Of a DNA stretch of 64,000 nucleotides, positions 58,760-64,000 are shown one piece after another (position 1 is the first letter of the stretch; each line of letters starts with the position of its first letter). Both the position numbers and the translations under genes were made by a program. The notes beneath the pieces are model-generated. The model made no database searches and was not told where the DNA came from. It worked only from the letters and a program-made list of their open reading frames with translations. Source of the stretch: Poa pratensis (Eukaryota; Streptophyta; Magnoliopsida; Poales; Poaceae). The stretch is taken from contig CAMZMU010000111.1 of the NCBI GenBank assembly GCA_947311845.1, forward strand, positions 9,552,626-9,616,625, read 5' to 3'.

Positions 58760-59290
58760 AGCCGTTACCGCAGTAAATGGCTCCACCCACGTCCCGCATT
58801 AATCGCCACGTCGCACGATGCCTGGGTTCCCGCACGATGCCTCGATTTCTGCGGGAACGTGCCGGAAAGCTCGGCCCAGATTTGGCCACGTCGCCCTGTC
58901 ACGACTCTTCTGACCGTTGGATCAGGCGCGTGCGGGTCAAGAAACATCATCATTGCCACTGCTCCATCCCGAGGTGGAGGCAGTCGATACACCGTCAAGT
59001 CCCATCAGTCGACTCGGCGTCAGATGGACAAACACTACAAGACAAGCGGTCAAAGATGCCGTGACGTCAGCCGGAGAATACGAGGCGATAACCCGCACGG
59101 AGGCGAGTCGGTATGGCCAACGTCCCAACGGGCACGAGCCGGCATCAAACAAAACTTGAGTCAGACCGGACGTTGACACGCCAAAATGCACCACTCCGAG
59201 CCTTTGTTCTCTTTTTGTTTCAGGAGTTCGTTCACCGTCACGACCCGGCAGCTCGCAAGACAAAGGCCAAGCCGAAGACGAGTCCATGAC
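58760..59290. other. Element A region between antisense promoter and 3' LTR
   Basis: Non-coding. It presumably holds upstream control sequence for the antisense ORF. CCGCACGATGCC-like phrases occur twice near 58820. Nothing else stands out. Confidence 0.4.
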
Positions 59291-59838
59291 GAACTCGGAG
59301 GCTAATGATGGGGGGATGCCCAACCGGGTAGGCCCAGGACCCCGAGTCGGCTCACAAGGCCGGTGGCCCAAAGCCCACCAGGAGAGCATCTTCCAGGATA
59401 CCGGGTCCCCGAGGATCCCGGTACGTCGGCTCGGGAAGGCGGCAGCGGATATTTCTGAATCGGTTTAGGATCTGCGTATCCCGAAGAGTGCACCTCAAGC
59501 AGCCGCACTTGTAGGCAGGATAGCTAGCGCCGCCAGCGGCACCCGTCATTTCCCTGTAAACCCTAGCCGGCTCCCTATATAAAGCCGGCAAGGCGCAACC
59601 CTAGAGGCAGACTCATCTCATTCCATAGCCTTCGGAGCACCCGCAAGCTCTGTTGTGCACACTATTGTACATCCCATTCAGATCCAATACATACAAGCAG
59701 GAGTAGGTCTTTACCTCATACAGAGGGGCCGAACCTGGGTAACTCCGCGTGTGCTACCTCTTCGTGAATCCTACATCGCCTGGCTCACACCCAAGTTAAG
59801 CCAACCCCTATGGCATCTGTCGTGACTAACCCACGACA
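59291..59838 (+). repeat. Element A polypurine tract and 3' LTR
   Basis: GAACTCGGAGGCTAA is the plus-strand primer, directly before the LTR (59306-59838), which begins TGATGGGGGGATGCCC and ends CCCACGACA. The TATA box CCCTATATAAAGCCGGC is kept. Confidence 0.88.
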
Positions 59839-60030
59839 ACAGCTCAACTGCAATAAACATAAACTACCAGGTGTAGCAAAGGGTGTTTTGATCACATTAC
59901 AAGCCGCGCCAGGTGCAAAGTAAAAAAAGTTAACAGCTCATTACATCAGCTAAACCGCCAAAAGTAAGAGTTCAACAGGAGGCCGAGACCAACTGAGCTA
60001 TCTTTTACTCCTATTAATACCAAGTATTTA

Positions 60031-61773
60031 TCATCGACCGGGTTTGTTCCAATCTAGGGCGTTGGCGAAGCTTGGGATGAACCAGAATGGAGACTTCAGC
60101 CATTCTGAGCCATTATTGGTGGAGAAACCAACAGCTGTGTCTGCTAAATCCAGACTGAAGCGGATGATTTCAGGACCCATCCTAACGTCAATCCCAGTTG
60201 CAGCGTGCGTGGTGTACACACAGTTTCTTCTCGTCAGATCTCCTGGGCGATATCTTCAAAGCCTACTGGAAAGGCAATCAGATAGTTCAATCCAAGGAAA
60301 AGAGAATGTACTCCAAGATCAGAAACATCTTCCCACGGCACACTTGGATACAACTCTCCACTAGTGTCCTTCGAGAACACTAGGCAGTGAAACCCAGCAT
60401 AGGACCGCAGAGTACGACCGTAATGATCATTAGAAACAACATGAATTCCATGATGAGGACACATATATTTATCAGGAACGCGACGGGTAAAGACCAGGAG
60501 AAGCTTCGAGCCATCGGGAGATTCTGCTAGCCACCACATACCACCATGGAACATTAGATCTTGGGCATCATCACCGCCGCCCAGACCGTGATACACTTCG
60601 CCTGACGTAGGGAGCAGCACAGGACCTTGAAAAGAAAACATGGTTAGTACGGGCATGCTATGTTTGGCAGTAACGAATATGGCATGATATACTGAATCCT
60701 ACAGGAATCGAAAACACAGGAATCTGTAATCTTAGCTATTTGGTTGCAGCACAGGAAATCACAGAAATTTTCGAGTTGAATTGCATGCTAATAAAGAGAC
60801 CATACGAAATTTACTCTATCAATTACAGTACTGGCATTCCCACTTGAATCCTACAGGACTACCAAACCACATGACTTTAAGGTAGAAAGATCTTGAAGGC
60901 ACAGGAAAAACAAAGAAATTGTCAAAGGAGGTTGTAGTGGATGCCAGATTTTCTATGGAATGTAGTATAATGGTTCCTATGGAAAATATTCCTGTGGAAA
61001 CCAATCCTATATTAAATCATACAACCAATCTAGGAAAGGATGCCACACATTTCCTGTTCCTGATATCTGAAATTTATCTGAATCAAAGAGACCTAACGTC
61101 AATCCTACAGAATTTCGATGTGTTTGATTACATCAAAGGAAAATAAAAGGTGTATTTCGAACATGTTTTAAGAAGTTATCATATTTTCTACTACTAATGT
61201 AGTACCACGCAATCGTATAGAATTCTAGCCTACGAATCAAACGACTAATTATTGTAATAAATACTCCTAAGAATTCTAACATCCTCTACTAAAATTCACA
61301 AGGAAATCCTTAAAATCAAAGAGGTAGAATTCCTATGAAATTCCTTTTAACCAAAAATGCCTAAGACAATTCTGTTAAATTCCTATATAGGGAGGAAAAT
61401 GTACCAAATTTCAAAGGATTCCATGCATAAACACTGCCCCTCTCAGTTACTGCGAACACAAGTCCGTCGTGCAAAATTGCATCGCAGTATCTGTATTGGC
61501 CCTGGAACTGGTTCTGAAGAATTGTCCACCCATAACTAATAGGAGGAGTGCCGCTAATGAAGGCAATTCCGAAGTTGAAGACAGCGATAAGAGAGAAATC
61601 ATCAAATCTGGCGGCAGGTGTGGGAACATTGCAAAGAACTATCTTCAGCAGTCGAACAACGCGACCATTATGCTTGAATGTAAGTGGACAGTTGGTGGCT
61701 TCAAACTCCTTTATTGGTAATATATGGATCTTGAGACAAGTGTACACGTTGACAAGGCACCAGCTACGGTTGC
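60031..61773 (-). pseudogene. DUF295-family (F-box-associated) gene, truncated by element D
   Basis: The exon furthest right, 61405-61773, encodes VRLLKIVLCNVP, then FAVTERGSVYAWNP, the 'VTxxGxVYAW' signature of DUF295 proteins. It is spliced at G|GTACATT to exon 60031-60625 (acceptor TTTTCAAG), which encodes HGGMWWLAESPDGSKLLL, SLFLGLNYLIAFPV and NCVYTTHAATG, and ends NALDWNKPGR-stop. These match the C-terminal half of plant F-box/DUF295 proteins, some of which act in SCF-type ubiquitin ligases. The 5' part, including any F-box, is absent because retroelement D is inserted at 61774. The last exon is one base short near 60241 (595 instead of 596 by phase). The 0.8 kb intron is AT-rich. Confidence 0.75.
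60626..61404 (-). other. Intron of the DUF295 gene, possibly containing a MITE
   Basis: AT-rich and non-coding. Phrases such as GAATCCTACAGGA and TTCCTATGAAATTCC recur in both orientations, as in hAT- or PIF-type grass MITEs, but no matched ends or target duplication could be shown. Confidence 0.45.
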
Positions 61774-62620
61774 TGTCGTGGTGGTATCACGGCAGATGCC
61801 ATAGGATGGCTTGAGTTTGGGCCGATGGACGTTGGTGGAACCGGGGAGGGATAGCGCGCTAAGGAGCGCACACGGAAGACACAAAAGCACACACGATCTA
61901 CCCAGGTTCAGGGCCCTCATGAGGAGGTAAGACCCCTACTCCTACCTGTCTGCCTCAGTATAACTGGATATCGAGAATACAAAGGTGCTCCTCGAGCTGT
62001 ATGCTCCCTGCTATGGTGAAGCTCTCAAGGAAGAAGAAGGAAGCTATGGGGGAAAAGATCTCTCTCTGCCATCGTCCCTCACGCAGGAGGGGGAAGGGCT
62101 CTCCTTACAGCCTAACCCGAGCAATGGTCTTGTCTCCGTACCGGCACTGCAGCCACGCGCGCCTGCGTCAGCTGCTCGGTCATGATTGTGTCCTCTGCCA
62201 CGGACAGGACGCGGCCTGCCCATGCCTTGTACTCTGTTCCGACGTACGCCCGTGGTCAGCGGTAGGTGTGACCGGTCACCTCGTACCCGCGCCATACCGC
62301 CTGCCATGCTCCCGTGTCAGGCGGGGTGTGACCTTTGCATTGACTTCCAACCGGCATAACGCGCCTCTACTCTTTAACCCGGCATGGATATGCCGGATTC
62401 CCCTTCCTTGGTTATCCTCCCCTGCACATAAGAGAAGACATGAAGATACCGACATTCACATGTCGGTCAGTATATGTCGGTTTCGTATGTCGGTCAACAT
62501 ATGTCGGTTTGCACCAACATCATATCCCGGCCCCTTCTGGGCCTGGTTATGTCGGTTTCACTGTACCTCGGTCCACTCTTGGACATAGCTTTTACCATAC
62601 CCCGGGGTAGCCCCCCGACA
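61774..62620 (-). repeat. Element D, 3' LTR
   Basis: On the minus strand it runs from TGTCGGGGGGCTACCCC to CACCACGACA. Its last part shares CTATGGCATCTGCCGTGA with the LTR of element A although the starts differ. The motif TATGTCGGT recurs four times in 60 bases (about 62458-62515) and again near 62715 and 62775. Confidence 0.78.
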
Positions 62621-62640
62621 TTAGTCCCCGAAGCTGGTGC
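62621..62640 (-). promoter_or_regulatory. Element D polypurine tract
   Basis: Minus strand AGCTTCGGGGACTAA directly before the LTR start TGTCGGGG. Confidence 0.65.
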
Positions 62641-63172
62641 GGTCCTGCAGACTCGGATGAAGGGCCACACCAGGTTTACACAACCAAACCAACTTGACCA
62701 ACTATCCGACATATTTATGTCGGTCCACCTCACACATCAGGAACCAAACCTCCAACTGCTTTCGACATCTACCCGTATGTCGGTTTCTCTGACACAAGAA
62801 GATTTCCTCGATCTTTTCAAAGATCTGGCCATTGCACGTGGCAGCAAAACTCTGCGTGTCGCCTTGGCTCCGGTGCGCGGACAGACATGCCTCTGTGCGC
62901 ACGCCGCCCACGTCACGCGAGCCCCACGAGCTGTCACGTCCCCTGCGCACTTGAGTGCTTTGACCGCACCGGCGTGCACATTACCGCGCGGCTCCTCGAT
63001 TCTCGCGCCAATAACTGCGCCATTAACCACGCCTTGAGCGGTTTCCACTCGGTGGCCCACTATGCGGCCGATCGTGCGGCCGTTTTTACCGCAAACTGCA
63101 CAGATCGTTAATCCACGCAGGGGTTGCGGGGATCGTGTGCGGTAATTTCGCTAACCGCACACCTCCCACGCC

Positions 63173-63181
63173 CATAAATAG
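63173..63181 (+). promoter_or_regulatory. TATA box of the element D antisense ORF
   Basis: CATAAATAG in a GC-rich context, followed by a CT-rich stretch (CTCTTCTTCTTTCTTC, a plant Y-patch) where transcription would begin about 30 bases downstream. Its position and direction fit an independent promoter driving the plus-strand ORF, opposite to the retroelement. Confidence 0.6.
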
Positions 63182-63199
63182 GGGAGCGGGGCACCTCGC

Positions 63200-64000
63200 T
63201 CTTCTTCTTTCTTCTTCTACCGCATTCTCCTTCCTCTTTCCCGTTCCTCTGCGCCATCGCCACCGCCGCGCAGAGCTCTCCACCACCGCACGACGCCGGA
63301 GTTCTCCACGCCGCCGCCGAGCCAAGCTCACCGCCGGCACGGCCTGCGCTCCTTGCCTCGCGCCGCCGCCGCACCTACGGTAAGTTGTTCATCCATAGCA
63401 CCTCCCGCGGATAGGATTTAGTTTCTTGCTCATACACTCTTGCTCATAGGTTTCCTTTAGATCTTCTCCGTAGACCTTCTTCTTAGTTTCTCTTTGATGT
63501 TTCTTTTCCTCCACCGCATAAACATCGAGAAATGCTCACCGCCGGTGAATCCTTGCCTCTTTGCAGATTTCCGCTGCCAGCACGGGTGCGTGGCCTTCAT
63601 TTCCTCATCGCGCCACCGCGATATCTTCTAGCAAAGCCGCGGATCCCGCCGACGCCGCCGTCGAGGAGGGTGAGCGCGCTGGGTGGGAAGGTTCCGATGT
63701 CTCCCAAGAAGAAATTGATTGGCTGATCCGAACTCGGCGTATCCCGAAAGAGGTGATATGCCGGCCCCCTGGCAAAGAGGCTGAGCCGAATTTGGAACCC
63801 GGCGAGCGCGTGGTCTTCATCGCGCACGGCTTTGGCCTCCCGGCGAGCCAGTTCTTCCGAGGTTTCTTAGATCGGTTTCACCTTCAACCCCATCACCTTC
63901 CAGCCAACGCTATCACCACTCTCTCGGCATATGTCTCTTTCTCCGAGGGATATCTCGGTCTTTGGCCCACCGTTGAACTTTGGGCCAAGTATTTCCAACT
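63200..64000 (+). CDS. Element D antisense ORF, 5' part (PF04195-type protein), runs off the window
   Basis: A leader exon (to 63379) is spliced GT-AG (63380-63566) to coding sequence in frame from 63567. The protein reads STGAWPSF, then QEEIDWLIRTRRIPKEVICR, ERVVFIAHGFGLPASQFF, HHLPANAITTLSAYVSFSEG and YLGLWPTVELW, the N-terminal block of plant 'putative gypsy type transposon' proteins. I cannot find an ATG in this frame; one at 63532 is in another frame, so a base may be missing or a non-standard start used. A three-residue gap occurs after FIAH compared with relatives as I remember them. It is transcribed against the retroelement and has no known biochemical role. Confidence 0.7.

Larger units (their letters stand above)
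34390..59838 (+). mobile_element. Element A: Tat-lineage Ty3/gypsy retrotransposon with antisense ORF, twice interrupted
   Basis: LTRs of about 533 bp at 34390-34923 and 59306-59838 both start TGATGGGGGGATGCCC and end ACCCACGACA. The flanks are ACAAC on the left and ACAGC on the right, a target duplication with one difference. Order: primer site, gag, protease, integrase, then a spliced antisense ORF before the 3' LTR. That antisense ORF and the gag/pol types place it in the Tat lineage (RIRE2, Grande, Cinful relatives). Elements B (in the gag/protease interval) and C (in the protease) are nested. RT and RNase H are missing. Without the nested elements it would be about 10 kb. Confidence 0.88.
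61774..64000 (-). mobile_element. Element D: 3' part of a Tat-lineage gypsy retrotransposon, extending past the window
   Basis: The left end is an LTR ending CCACGACA on the minus strand, abutting the DUF295 coding sequence. It is followed by a purine tract and a plus-strand ORF of the same antisense type as in element A. Only the 3' end is in the window. GTTGC (61769-61773) would be the target duplication; its partner lies outside. Confidence 0.78.

Overview
This is nuclear DNA from a cool-season grass (Pooideae). The exact species cannot be fixed from the window. The evidence is a spliced plant gene, Stowaway, Mutator and CACTA DNA transposons, and LTR retrotransposons. Some of the LTRs begin TGATACGTCTC, are followed by a primer site matching the tRNA-Asp 3' end, and are preceded by an AGCTTGGGGATGC purine tract, an arrangement I know from Triticeae and their relatives. 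There is no bacterial-type gene organisation.

Layout. (1) 0.9-8.7 kb, minus strand: a 15-exon gene for a PQT3/RBBP6-like E3 ubiquitin ligase (DWNN, zinc knuckle, RING/U-box, basic Arg/Ser tail). Two Stowaway MITEs lie in its introns, one lies beyond its 3' end, and a Mutator-type MITE lies upstream. (2) 10.07-18.57 kb, minus strand: a complete non-autonomous LTR retrotransposon (element 1, target duplication AATAT), with a second, single-LTR insertion inside one of its LTRs. (3) 18.6-26.3 kb: quasi-repeats, a dispersed repeat carrying CCGGATATTCCGG-type motifs, MITE fragments and no convincing gene. (4) 26.3 to about 33.8 kb: a CACTA element with a decayed Ulp1-like ORF, interrupted by the left end of a second CACTA, then two minisatellite arrays (about 95 bp and about 230 bp units). 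(5) 34.39-59.84 kb, plus strand: a Tat-lineage Ty3/gypsy element (element A) with its characteristic antisense ORF. It is split by element B (37.43-43.83 kb, same superfamily as element 1) and element C (45.84-53.22 kb, a decayed gypsy element). (6) 60.03-61.77 kb, minus strand: the remaining part of a DUF295 gene. (7) 61.77 kb to the window end, minus strand: the 3' LTR and antisense ORF of a further Tat-type element (D), inserted into that DUF295 gene.

Two points affect how the window should be read. First, every exon structure or pol frame that can be checked by phase arithmetic is short by single bases, mostly in G/C runs, and never long. Second, a 13-base N gap is followed by a noisy second copy of the 1.7 kb before it. 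Together these suggest uncorrected base deletions and an unmerged contig overlap rather than biology, so 'pseudogene' calls for the host genes should be treated with caution.
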